Made by a program: the position numbers and the translations under genes
Part shown: one piece after another, positions 16,471 to 24,800 of the stretch
Position numbering within the stretch: the stretch's first letter is position 1
Layout of the letters: every line of letters starts with the position of its first letter
The notes under the pieces: generated by a model
What the model was told of the DNA's origin: nothing
Database searches by the model: none
The model's input: the letters and a program-made list of their open reading frames with translations, nothing else
Assembly (NCBI RefSeq): GCF_000614585.1
Contig: NZ_BAKX01000012.1
Location: 1 to 32,944 of the forward strand
Reading direction: 5' to 3'
Source: Porphyromonas gingivicanis JCM 15907
GTDB taxonomy: Bacteria; Bacteroidota; Bacteroidia; Bacteroidales; Porphyromonadaceae
Length of the DNA stretch: 32,944 bases

Positions 16471-18618
16471 ATGGCAACTTTAGAGAAAATTCGAAATCGA
16501 GCAGGACTCCTGATTATTGTTATCGGAGTGGCTCTCTTTGCGTTTATTATTGGAGATGGTTTACGCTCTGGCTCTACTCTGCTCCAGCTGAGTAAAAACT
16601 CTGCATTAGTTATTGATGGTAATAAAATAGACATTGAAGATTACTCTCAACGACTCGCTGAAATGCAAGAATTTGCCGAAGCTAATGGACAGAAATTGAG
16701 CGATGAGCAACGCATGGAACTCAACAACCAATTGGCTCAAGAGTATGTACAAACTATTGCGCTGGAAAACCAGACGGAAGCTTTGGGAATAAAAGTTACC
16801 CCTGAAGAGCTTATCGCTCTTATTACAGGTAATGGAGCGCAACAATCCTACCAAGCTCAACAGTTCTTTGCAAGCATTGGTATAAATGCAGAAAATGCAA
16901 ATGAGGTAAAAGATTTTCTAAACTTAATCTCAGATGCTTCTATCAAGGCAATGCCTCCTGCACAACAGAGTTCATTCCTTCTTAGACAACGTCAGTGGAA
17001 TGCCATAGTACGTATGATAACGAACGAGCGATTGAGCACAAAGTTCTCTGCTCTTATGTCTCGTAGCTTCGCCATCAATAAGATTGATGCCCAATATCTG
17101 TCAGGTGTACCTTCCCGTGATGTGGCTGTGGTACGCACCATGAGTTCTGTACTTACAGACTCTACAGCTATGCCTACCGAAAAAGAGATTCAGGATTTCT
17201 ACAATAAGCATCCTAAGATGTTTGAACAGAAACTCCCTATTACTAAGGTAAACTATATTGATGTAGAAGTACGCCCCAGTGCAGAAGACTACGCAACGGC
17301 TCGTGAAGAGATGGAACAAGTGCAAGCTCGCTTGAGCCAATCCTCGGATGTAGCAGAGGTAGCCCGCAACTATTCTGAATCTTTTGCCCCTGATTTCTAT
17401 CTAACAGAGCAAGAGTTAAATGAAATTAACCTCTCTCCTTCTTTGGTAGAATTCTTGAAATCTTCGGAGGTAGGTGCTGTAAATACTCCTGCTATCGAAA
17501 ACGATCGTTACTCATTGGTAAAACTTGTTAGCAAAAAGGTTTCTCCTGAAGCGGTTTATGCACGCATCATTGTTTTAGATACTGTAAATACAACTAAGGC
17601 AGATAGTATTGTGGCAGCCATCAACGGAGGTTCCTCTTTTGCAGATTTGGCAACGCTCTATTCTGCAGATCCACAAACTAAAGCCCAAGGCGGTTACTTA
17701 ATGTTCCCAGACCCTCGTACTGGTGCTGTGGATAGTACTTTAACAGAGGCTCGTGCCACACAAATGGGATTGGACACACTTTACAAAGTTCCCGTAGGAA
17801 AAGCTTTTACTATGGATATGGGCGGGGCTAAATTTATCCTCCAAACAGCTCAAACTAAAGCTCCTGTAACAAAATACAAATTGGCTTATATAGCTCTTCC
17901 TATTACTTTCTCTGATGCCACATTCAGCGAAAAATACTCTACGATAAACTCAATACTAGCCTCTGGAAAGAGTTTTGAAGAAATGGCAAAAATGGCAGAA
18001 GAAAAGGGTCTTGATGTACGTCGCAACGTAGAGATTTCTTCTTTCTCTTCCACCATTGGCTCTATTCCTTCTTCTCGTGAAATCGTAAGTTGGGCTCTTA
18101 AGGGAGAAGTAAACGATGTGTATGACAAGATATTCCGCTGTGGAGACTCTCATCTTGTTATTGCTTCTGTCGCTGCTCAACAAAAAGAAGGGACTAAGCC
18201 TTTGGAAGAAGTTAAGGAAGATATTAAAGATCGCCTCGTTGTAGAGAAAAGAGGAGAGATATTAGCCTCCAACCTTGCAGCTAAGAATTTGACATCTATC
18301 GAAGCCTATGCAGAAGCGATGCAGGCAACCGTAGATACAATCTCAGGAGTAAGCCTCCTTGCCAGAGGGCAAGCCTCTCCTATGATTTCGGCTCATAGTA
18401 TGGCTACACCTCTCAACAATGTTTCTAAGCCTTTCCGTTCGGAGTACGAAGTAGTAGTTGTAAAGCCTCTCTCTGAAAACGACAAATCTGTAGGAATGCC
18501 TCTTGATGCACAGTTGAAGCAACAACGTCGTGCGTTGGGACAAGGTTTGGGTTACAGAGCCTTTGGTTACTTGGTAAACGACCTCAAAGTAGAAGACAAT
18601 AGAGCTCGCTTCTATTGA
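16471..18618 (+). CDS. PpiD-like periplasmic peptidyl-prolyl isomerase/chaperone
   Basis: 715 residues from the ATG at 16471 (MATLEKIRNRAGLL); the frame is open 23 codons further up, but the promoter lies there. Residues about 9-32 form a single membrane anchor (AGLLIIVIGVALFAFIIGDG), so the protein faces the periplasm. A SurA/PpiD N-terminal chaperone region follows. A parvulin (PpiC) domain lies in the middle, around AVYARIIVLDT and FADLATLYSADPQTKAQGGYLMF. More helical chaperone sequence and a second, degenerate parvulin-like unit follow. Such proteins help fold outer-membrane proteins. It is transcribed divergently from the tsaD operon and ends at a strong terminator. Confidence 0.9.
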   Translation: MATLEKIRNRAGLLIIVIGVALFAFIIGDGLRSGSTLLQLSKNSALVIDGNKIDIEDYSQRLAEMQEFAEANGQKLSDEQRMELNNQLAQEYVQTIALENQTEALGIKVTPEELIALITGNGAQQSYQAQQFFASIGINAENANEVKDFLNLISDASIKAMPPAQQSSFLLRQRQWNAIVRMITNERLSTKFSALMSRSFAINKIDAQYLSGVPSRDVAVVRTMSSVLTDSTAMPTEKEIQDFYNKHPKMFEQKLPITKVNYIDVEVRPSAEDYATAREEMEQVQARLSQSSDVAEVARNYSESFAPDFYLTEQELNEINLSPSLVEFLKSSEVGAVNTPAIENDRYSLVKLVSKKVSPEAVYARIIVLDTVNTTKADSIVAAINGGSSFADLATLYSADPQTKAQGGYLMFPDPRTGAVDSTLTEARATQMGLDTLYKVPVGKAFTMDMGGAKFILQTAQTKAPVTKYKLAYIALPITFSDATFSEKYSTINSILASGKSFEEMAKMAEEKGLDVRRNVEISSFSSTIGSIPSSREIVSWALKGEVNDVYDKIFRCGDSHLVIASVAAQQKEGTKPLEEVKEDIKDRLVVEKRGEILASNLAAKNLTSIEAYAEAMQATVDTISGVSLLARGQASPMISAHSMATPLNNVSKPFRSEYEVVVVKPLSENDKSVGMPLDAQLKQQRRALGQGLGYRAFGYLVNDLKVEDNRARFY

Positions 18619-18642
18619 TAACAATACCTTCTAGAAAATAAA

Positions 18643-18684
18643 CAAAGCCTTTGTTGCAGCACTTCTGTAACAGAGGCTTTTTTA
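18643..18684 (+). terminator. Intrinsic terminator of the PpiD-like gene
   Basis: AAAGCCT-TTGTT pairs with AACAG-AGGCTTT around a 13-base loop and is followed by a T-run, 25 bases past the stop codon. Confidence 0.8.
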
Positions 18685-18788
18685 TAAACAACACTTTCCA
18701 ATCTACGAAAGCATCTTGATATTACAACATCTTCTCTCTTTAGGTTCTTCGTATGAGCTTAAGAATGCTTCTCTTATAGAAAGATAAA

Positions 18789-19280
18789 ATGAAACGAATA
18801 GGAATACTTTCTGACACACATAGCTATTGGGACGAACGCTTTGCAAAATATTTTTCCAACTGTGATTATATATTTCACTGTGGCGATATCGGGGCTCTAT
18901 CAATAGCCGAACAACTCTCCACAATAGCTCCCCTCTACGCCGTACACGGCAATATAGATACGCAAGATGTACGAGAACAATATCCCGAAACGCTCTGTGT
19001 ACACATCGAAAACGTAGATGTATTGATGACACATATAGGAGGCTATCCTGGTCGCTACGAACCGAAAGTGCGAAAGGTGATAGCCAAGAAAAGGCCCAAA
19101 CTCTTTCTCAGCGGACATAGTCATATTCTAAAAGTAATGCCCGACTCTATGTTCGACCTTCTACACATTAATCCCGGAGCAGCAGGCATATCTGGGTGGC
19201 ATACGAGAAGGACATTAGTGCGAGTAGAGATCAATGGAGATACTTTTCAAAATTTGGAAGTCATTGAGCTCTCCGAATAG
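18789..19280 (+). CDS. Metallophosphoesterase, YfcE/MJ0936 type
   Basis: 163 residues covering the full small calcineurin-like phosphoesterase fold. The metal-binding motifs are in order: SDTH (about 8-11), CGDIG (31-35), HGNID (53-57), THIGG (80-85), GHSH (107-110) and NPGA near 131. Members of this family are manganese-dependent phosphodiesterases; the natural substrate is generally unknown. It stands alone between two terminators, on the plus strand and convergent with the MarR gene. Confidence 0.9.
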   Translation: MKRIGILSDTHSYWDERFAKYFSNCDYIFHCGDIGALSIAEQLSTIAPLYAVHGNIDTQDVREQYPETLCVHIENVDVLMTHIGGYPGRYEPKVRKVIAKKRPKLFLSGHSHILKVMPDSMFDLLHINPGAAGISGWHTRRTLVRVEINGDTFQNLEVIELSE

Positions 19281-19328
19281 CCTTTGTCAAGGGCAACTCA
19301 GTACTATCCCATAGTAAGAAAGAGATAG

Positions 19329-19370
19329 AAAAAGCCGAGTAACCATACATAGTTGCTCGGCTTTCTTTGT
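19329..19370 (+). terminator. Intrinsic terminator after the phosphoesterase gene
   Basis: AAAGCCGAG-AAC pairs with GTTG-CTCGGCTTT around a short loop, with T-rich sequence following. A-rich sequence on the left may let it also stop the convergent MarR transcript. Confidence 0.75.
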
Positions 19371-19464
19371 GTTATTGCTCTCCGAAAACTCCCTTGAGGA
19401 CTTCCTAAAGCCCGCTATTGAAGAGAGTGCAGGGGTTCTTTAGGTAACGTTACATACGTTCCCA

Positions 19465-19815
19465 TCAAAACAAAGGACGGAGCAATTCGGGGATTTCTAT
19501 CTGCTCCAAATCAAGCTGATGCAGACGCTCTTTTCCTTCTTCGGTAAGGGAGAAAAACATCTGCCTACGATCTTCCTGCCCCAAACTACGAGATACGAGT
19601 TGTTTCTCCTCCAAGCGTCTCAACAATTTAGAAAGATGAGAGGTGCGGATACCCATACGTGTACCCAAAACGGTAGGTATCATAGGAGTTCCCTCTTCGC
19701 CCAAGGCACAGAGCACCATAGCTTCATTGATAGAGAGCGCATAGGTTTCTTGAAAATTATTTTCAAACTTTTCCAAGACTCTGTAAAGATCACGCACCAC
19801 ACAAATTGTTTTCAT
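19465..19815 (-). CDS. MarR-family transcriptional regulator
   Basis: 116 residues, short for a MarR protein (usually 140 or more) but with the whole winged helix: YALSINEAMVLCALGEE as the start of the helical core, RTSHLSKLLRRLEEKQLVSRSL as the recognition helix and KQLVSRSLGQEDRRQMFFSLTEEGKERL as the wing. It starts 23 bases after the end of the CoA-disulfide reductase fusion gene, on the same strand, so it is probably in the same operon and may regulate it. Cys5 and Cys36 could sense thiol or persulfide stress; that is inference. Confidence 0.85.
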   Translation of the reverse strand: MKTICVVRDLYRVLEKFENNFQETYALSINEAMVLCALGEEGTPMIPTVLGTRMGIRTSHLSKLLRRLEEKQLVSRSLGQEDRRQMFFSLTEEGKERLHQLDLEQIEIPELLRPLF

Positions 19816-19838
19816 TTCGACGAGAATTTACCCGAAAG

Positions 19839-21182
19839 TTAAATAAAGAGATTGACATTGGCATCATCGGCACGATTCATATAGGTAGCTACCCCTCCTA
19901 TCGTTACCTCATCCATCAACTCTTCACGAGATACTCCCATTACATCCATAGACATTTGGCAGGCAATGAACTCAACTCCATTTTCGAGAGCCTGTTGGCG
20001 AAGCGATTCAAGCGAGTCAATACCTTTCCTCTTCATCAAAAAGCGCATCATCTTGCCACCCAAGCCTCCCATGCTCAACTTGGAGAGCTTTAGTTGTCCC
20101 GAATGGGCTGGAAGCATCCAACCAAACATCTTGCCAAAGAAGTCTTTTTCCGTATGAGGTTTCTGTACCTTCTTGATAGCATTTAATCCCCAGAAAGTAA
20201 AGAAAATAGTCGTCTTCTCTCCCGTAGCAGCAGCTCCATTGGCAAGAACGAACGTTGCTAAAGCCTTATCCAAACTATCACTAAAGAGAATAAAGGTCTT
20301 ACCCTTGCCTCCATTGGCAGAAAGACAATTTTGAGGCTTACCTTCTTTTTTCTCTATTACAACCGTATAACAACCCGTTGCGCTGGTCGAAGAAATCAGT
20401 TTATGACCTGTAGAGCAACACCATGCCTCGGCATCACGGGGAAATCCAGCATCGGTAGAGACAATCTGCAAATATTCCCCTACTTGCAACGACTCTATAG
20501 AACGCTTCATCTTAAGTATAGGTCCTGGACATTGCAACCCACACGCATCTACATGGAGCGTAATGTTGCTGGGGGCCTCCTCTGTCTGTTTTTGACAACA
20601 AGGATTGGAAGATGTCATTGGTCTATGTTGAGGAGGAGCAATAGGTGCCGTTGCAGCTCGATAGGTTTTGAGTCCCCCGATAAGATTATAGACACGAGTA
20701 AATCCATTCTGTGCCAATATACGGTATCCCATATAGCCTCTTAGTCCAACGGCACATAGAACAATAATATCCTTATCCTTGGGCAATTCATCAAGACGAG
20801 TACGGAGCGTATCAAGAGGGATATTTATGGCGTTGGGGAGCGAGCCCATTTGAAATTCATCAGGCGTGCGTACATCGACAAAGAGAGTACTTGCCGAAAG
20901 ACTTTCGGAAGCAATTATCTCTTTTACTTCACGCCAATACTTAGGGTGCATCTTACCCTCCAAGAGGTTACTTGCAGCATAACCTGCAAGGGTTACGGGG
21001 TCTTTTGCCGATGAGAAAGGAGGCGCATAAGCATGCTCAATGCGTGTGAGGTCTTCTACCGTTCCACCCTGCTTTATGATTAGAGCTATTTGATCTATAC
21101 GTTTGTCGATACCCTTATAGCCCACCACTTGACCACCATATACTTTACCACTGTCGGGAGCAAAAATGAGCTTAATCGTCAT
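19839..21182 (-). CDS. Rhodanese-TusA-DsrE part of a CoA-disulfide reductase fusion
   Basis: 447 residues that continue the neighbouring reductase gene. Residues 1-90 are the reductase dimerisation domain (KLIFAPDSGKVYGGQVVGYKGIDKRID). A rhodanese domain follows at about 98-180 with catalytic Cys143 (CAVGLRGY). A TusA domain lies at about 207-280 with Cys218 in CPGP. The DsrE-like domain at about 294-447 has ILFSDSLDKALATFVLANGAAA and Cys in FIACQMSMDVMGV. These domains can pass sulfane sulfur as persulfides from one cysteine to the next. The nominal start overlaps the upstream stop; HAGYYPGALPMTIKL reads through if one base is restored near 21204. It is not likely to be made as a separate protein. 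Confidence 0.9.
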   Translation of the reverse strand: MTIKLIFAPDSGKVYGGQVVGYKGIDKRIDQIALIIKQGGTVEDLTRIEHAYAPPFSSAKDPVTLAGYAASNLLEGKMHPKYWREVKEIIASESLSASTLFVDVRTPDEFQMGSLPNAINIPLDTLRTRLDELPKDKDIIVLCAVGLRGYMGYRILAQNGFTRVYNLIGGLKTYRAATAPIAPPQHRPMTSSNPCCQKQTEEAPSNITLHVDACGLQCPGPILKMKRSIESLQVGEYLQIVSTDAGFPRDAEAWCCSTGHKLISSTSATGCYTVVIEKKEGKPQNCLSANGGKGKTFILFSDSLDKALATFVLANGAAATGEKTTIFFTFWGLNAIKKVQKPHTEKDFFGKMFGWMLPAHSGQLKLSKLSMGGLGGKMMRFLMKRKGIDSLESLRQQALENGVEFIACQMSMDVMGVSREELMDEVTIGGVATYMNRADDANVNLFI

Positions 21183-22300
21183 CGGTAACGCCCCGGGATA
21201 GTACCTGCGTGCGAAGAGGGATGAAGAGTTACCGAGCGATAGTCAATATCCATCTGGCGAAGACGCTTGGCAGACAAGCCCGTAGCCGCCACGGTCATAT
21301 CAAACACCTTTGCAATAGCCGTACCAATAGAACCTTCGTAGGTTTTTTTTGCTCCGAGCAGGTTGTCTGCGACAATGCGCCCTTGTCTATTGGCGGGTCC
21401 TGCTAAGTAGTTTAACCAAGGTTGTTTGGTAATAGGATGAGGATACTCGATGGCATCTCCGATTGCATATATATTCTCATCGGAAGTTTGAAGATATTCA
21501 TTCACGCTAATACCTCCCGTAGTACCAATCGCCAGATTAGCTTCACGAGCCAAATGCGTTTCGGGGCGCACTCCGATAGAAAGAATTACAATATCTGTAG
21601 TAATACTATCTCCGCTCTTGAACTGCACCTTAATACCCTCGTGCGTACGTTCAAAACCCTCTACCGTTTGTTCTAAATAGAGCTGTACTCCCTTTTCGGT
21701 CAAATGCTGATGGAGCAATGAAGCCATGGAGAAATCTATCGGAGCCATCACTTGACTCCCCATCTCGACAATGCTTACCTCGGCGCCCCTCGCGTGCAAA
21801 TTTTCTGCCATTTCTAAGCCGATGAAACCTGCCCCGATAACGACAGCTCGTTGGGGTTTAGTTTGGTCTACAAACTCTTTGACACGTTCCGTATCGGGCA
21901 CGTTGCGTAGCGTAAATATCCCTTTTATATCTATGCCTGGCAAGGGAGGGCGTACGGGCACGGCGCCTGTCGAGATTACCAATTTGTCGTACTGCTCCGT
22001 GTAGTTACTCCCATCTATACGGCTTATAGAGACGGTTTTATTGGTCCTATTGATAGAGACTACCTCACTTTCGGTACGTACATCAACGTTGAATTGAGCC
22101 GAAAATTTTTCGACTGTCTGTACAAAAAGTTTTTCTCGCTCACTAATAACTCCACCTATATAGTAAGGCAAACCGCAGTTAGCATAGGAGATATGCGCCC
22201 CCCTTTCGATGAGAACAATCTCGACACTCTCGTCCATTCTGCGAATACGAGCGGCTGTGGTAGCTCCTCCAGCAACTCCTCCGATGATAATGATTTTCAT
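21179..22300 (-). CDS. CoA-disulfide reductase-like FAD oxidoreductase (N-terminal part)
   Basis: 373 residues with FAD-binding IIIIGGVAGGATTAARIRR, active-site Cys42 in YANCGLPYYIGG, the NAD(P)-binding VVIGAGFIGLEMAENLHARGA and the second FAD motif IYAIGDAIE. Family members reduce CoA disulfide or CoA persulfide with NAD(P)H. The frame ends prematurely as HAGTIPGRYR, where the family has HAGYYPGA, because one base is lost near 21204. The full product would be 820 residues with rhodanese, TusA and DsrE domains appended. An AAAAGGAG ribosome binding site lies just before the start, and the palindrome TTTCCATTGGAAA is upstream. Confidence 0.92.
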   Translation of the reverse strand: MKIIIIGGVAGGATTAARIRRMDESVEIVLIERGAHISYANCGLPYYIGGVISEREKLFVQTVEKFSAQFNVDVRTESEVVSINRTNKTVSISRIDGSNYTEQYDKLVISTGAVPVRPPLPGIDIKGIFTLRNVPDTERVKEFVDQTKPQRAVVIGAGFIGLEMAENLHARGAEVSIVEMGSQVMAPIDFSMASLLHQHLTEKGVQLYLEQTVEGFERTHEGIKVQFKSGDSITTDIVILSIGVRPETHLAREANLAIGTTGGISVNEYLQTSDENIYAIGDAIEYPHPITKQPWLNYLAGPANRQGRIVADNLLGAKKTYEGSIGTAIAKVFDMTVAATGLSAKRLRQMDIDYRSVTLHPSSHAGTIPGRYR

Positions 22301-22322
22301 TTTTGCTCCTTTTGTAAATTAG

Positions 22323-22335
22323 TTTCCATTGGAAA
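22323..22335. promoter_or_regulatory. Candidate operator upstream of the sulfur-relay gene
   Basis: TTTCC-ATT-GGAAA, an inverted repeat with 5-bp arms, lies about 25 bases before the reductase start. Its position near the ribosome binding site suits a repressor such as the MarR protein of the same operon, but no binding is shown. Confidence 0.3.
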
Positions 22336-22411
22336 TAACATTGCAAAGAAACAAAATGTTCGTGGATTGGCAATCGAGAGACAAAGGCTTAAAAATCTAA
22401 GGTTATACGAG

Positions 22412-22505
22412 CCTATTCAAAACCATCCGTGCAAACGTTCAAAAGGGTCTATGGTTTTGAGCAAAAGGGTCTATGGTTTGCATCGAAAGGGTTATACCCT
22501 TGGAA
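22412..22505 (+). repeat. Dispersed intergenic repeat, copy 3, with tandem 22-base units
   Basis: AAAAGGGTCTATGGTTT occurs twice 22 bases apart (from 22441 and 22463), followed by a third GAAAGGGTTATACC. The left part AACCATCCGTGCAAAC and the core match copies 1 and 2. It lies between the sulfur-relay gene and the outer-membrane protein gene, with no coding frame. Confidence 0.55.
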
Positions 22506-22525
22506 ACTGTTACATGGGGATTTCC

Positions 22526-22576
22526 CAAAAAAGCTCCTCACCTGTGCATAGAGCAGGGTAAGGAGCCTTTTCTTCA
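22526..22576 (-). terminator. Intrinsic terminator of the outer-membrane protein gene
   Basis: GCTCCT pairs with AGGAGC and CCTG with CAGG in an imperfect stem. A-runs on the plus side become the U-tract for the leftward transcript. It lies about 70 bases past the stop. Confidence 0.6.
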
Positions 22577-22644
22577 AAAAAAGTAGTTTCTATTTCAAAA
22601 GCATTGCCTCTAACGAAAGTGGAGACAATGGCTTTCCATCCGTA

Positions 22645-23283
22645 TCAGAACTCCAATTCGAGCCCTATCTTTAGCTCTTCTGGAGCGAAGCGTACCCCCC
22701 AACCAGAGGTACCTACTCCCTCCTCTTCACCAGCAAAGAAGCTGTTTCGATAGCCTATAAATCCTAAACGAAGACACAGACAGAGCCCTTCGGTCAAATC
22801 GACACAAGCCCCAGGTCGTATCCCTACCTCAAAGCCCCTCATCGACTCTACATTGGGAGCGTCGGGGGTGGCGTGGGGGACCTCTATTTCTTTAGACCAG
22901 TTGACCCCAACACAGCCATCCAAGTAGAGGTTAAATGGCTCTCTATGAAAGTAGTAGTAGCGAACAAAAGGTGTTATACTATAAAAATGGCTTGTCTTTT
23001 TAGCTTGTGTACTCAACTCGGTGCCATAGTCGTATGATAGGAACGCCCCCAACCCCCAATCGTTATTGAATAAGTAACCAAACTCAGGAGCGAACTCGAA
23101 CGAGTGTTGCTTATCGTCTGCATCGTACCAATAGTTGATAACACCTCCTACAAAGAAGCGTCCCTTGTGCTCATGGGGTTCTTTATGTCCCATTTGTTCT
23201 TTGTAAGAAAAAGCATTTTGTCCGCATAGGACTCCCAAATAAGAGCTCACCAAAAGGAGCAATAAAAATGTGCGTTTTAACAT
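22645..23283 (-). CDS. Outer-membrane beta-barrel protein
   Basis: 212 residues. It starts MLKRTFLLLLLVSSYLGVLCGQ, a signal peptide. The mature part alternates amphipathic strands rich in aromatic residues: FFVGGVINYWYD, FEFAPEFGYLFNNDWGLGAFLSYDYG, HFYSITPFVRYYYF and LYLDGCVGVNW. It ends GLELEF, a terminal phenylalanine typical of BAM-assembled barrels. The pattern fits a small 8-strand porin-like or OmpA/OmpW-type barrel. The function is unknown. It seems to be transcribed alone, with a terminator downstream and a long AT-rich gap upstream. Confidence 0.8.
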   Translation of the reverse strand: MLKRTFLLLLLVSSYLGVLCGQNAFSYKEQMGHKEPHEHKGRFFVGGVINYWYDADDKQHSFEFAPEFGYLFNNDWGLGAFLSYDYGTELSTQAKKTSHFYSITPFVRYYYFHREPFNLYLDGCVGVNWSKEIEVPHATPDAPNVESMRGFEVGIRPGACVDLTEGLCLCLRLGFIGYRNSFFAGEEEGVGTSGWGVRFAPEELKIGLELEF

Positions 23284-23641
23284 GTTGTACTTTTATTATA
23301 TGTGATTTTTATCATGGACTGATTTTGTCATAACGGATATTCTCATCCCTTCTGATATAAATAAAATTAACGATTTGCAAACAGAAAAACAAGAGCCATC
23401 GAAAAGTAAAATTGGTTTGAAGCCTCAATCTTTATAAAAAAACACAAAGAAATCCCCTATAAATACTATTCTATAAAGGTCATTGATAGTCAATATGCGT
23501 GTCTTGCCATAAGAGAATAAAAAGCTATCTTTCATAGCGATATAAAGTCTGTAAAAGAGCAATGAGACACAAAGCAAGAAATCAACATTTGAACGCTTTT
23601 CTAAAAAAGGGAAGCTACCAAAGGCTCCTTTTCTCCTAATT
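23284..23641. other. Intergenic stretch between the divergent barrel and pta genes
   Basis: AT-rich, with no supported gene; the one minus-strand frame (23425-23694) runs through the pta promoter and is unlike a protein. It should hold the leftward promoter of the barrel gene, but I cannot place it with confidence. Confidence 0.45.
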
Positions 23642-23671
23642 TTGATGTCTATCGCTAAATGCTTAACTTTG
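23642..23671 (+). promoter_or_regulatory. Bacteroidetes-type promoter of pta-ackA
   Basis: TTG at 23642-23644 and TAACTTTG at 23664-23671, separated by exactly 19 bases, about 90 bases before the pta start. It has the same geometry as the PpiD-like gene promoter. Confidence 0.65.
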
Positions 23672-23762
23672 CAACGGTTTTGTGAGTCGTACATTGCATA
23701 TTCTATTACTCACTAAAGCACCTCTATTAGAAGTATATATTTAGTCAACGAAAAGATACGAC

Positions 23763-24779
23763 ATGGATTTAATGCAAGAAATTATTGCACGTGCCTGTGC
23801 CGACAAACAGCGCATTGTGCTTCCCGAAGGGTCTGAACCTCGCACCCTTCAAGCTGCAGACAGACTTTTAGCCGAAGGTGTAGCACATTTAATTCTTATC
23901 GGGAAGCCCGAAGAAATCAAAGCTAAAGCTACCGAATTGGGTTTAAAAAATATCGACAAAGCAGAGATGCTTGACCCCGAAAACCACCCTCGTCGCGAAG
24001 CTTACAGAGATCTTCTCATGGAGCTCCGCAAGTCTAAAGGTATGACACAAGAAGAGGCAGACAAATTGGTTATTAACCCTCTTTACTTAGCTTGCCTTAT
24101 GATTAAGGCTGGAGACGCCGATGGAGAGCTTGCAGGAGCATTAAATACAACAGGTAACGTATTGCGTCCAGCCCTTCAGCTTGTAAAAACCATGCCAGGT
24201 ATCAGTTGTGTGAGTGGAGCTTTTCTCCTTTTCACACAAGCCAAACATATCGGCCGTGAAGGTTTGGTAGTCGTAGCTGACTGTGCTGTAACCCCTAATC
24301 CTACTGCTAAAGAACTTTCAGAGATTGCCGTTGCATCTGCCAAAACTGCCCAGGCTATCGGTGGTATGGAGCCTCGTGTAGCTATGCTCAGCTTCTCTAC
24401 TTTTGGTAGTGCCAAGGGTGAGATGGTAGATAAAGTCGTAGAAGCGACTCGCTTGGCAAAAGAGTTGGCACCCGACATCGCCATTGACGGAGAGATGCAG
24501 GCCGATGCTGCTCTTGTAGAGACAGTTGCTAAACTCAAAGCTCCTAATAGTGCCGTAGCAGGTAAGGCCAACGTTTTGGTATTCCCTACTCTTGAAGTAG
24601 GTAACATTGCCTATAAATTTGCAGAGCGTCTCGGAGGTGCTATTGCGATTGGTCCTATCCTACAAGGTATGGCTGCTCCTATCAATGACTTGAGTCGTGG
24701 CTGCTCTGTGGACGATATATACAACATGGTGGCAATCACAGCCAATCAGGCTATTGCTGCAAAGAACAGTACAAAATAA
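23763..24779 (+). CDS. pta: Phosphate acetyltransferase
   Basis: 338 residues, the short single-domain Pta. It interconverts acetyl-CoA plus phosphate with acetyl phosphate plus CoA, feeding AckA for ATP and acetate. Signatures are RIVLPEGSEPRTLQAADRLL near the start, NPLYLACLMIKAGDADGELAGALNTTGNVLRPALQ in the middle, and GPILQGMAAPINDLSRGCSVDDIYNMVAITANQA at the C-terminus. It lacks the N-terminal regulatory domain found in E. coli Pta. ackA follows 21 bases downstream, so the two form an operon. Confidence 0.96.
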   Translation: MDLMQEIIARACADKQRIVLPEGSEPRTLQAADRLLAEGVAHLILIGKPEEIKAKATELGLKNIDKAEMLDPENHPRREAYRDLLMELRKSKGMTQEEADKLVINPLYLACLMIKAGDADGELAGALNTTGNVLRPALQLVKTMPGISCVSGAFLLFTQAKHIGREGLVVVADCAVTPNPTAKELSEIAVASAKTAQAIGGMEPRVAMLSFSTFGSAKGEMVDKVVEATRLAKELAPDIAIDGEMQADAALVETVAKLKAPNSAVAGKANVLVFPTLEVGNIAYKFAERLGGAIAIGPILQGMAAPINDLSRGCSVDDIYNMVAITANQAIAAKNSTK

Positions 24780-24800
24780 ATTAACCCATTACACATAATT

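Noticed and set aside
23425..23694. 89-codon minus-strand frame between the barrel gene and pta
   Set aside because: It overlaps the pta promoter, is AT-rich and phenylalanine-rich, and resembles nothing known.
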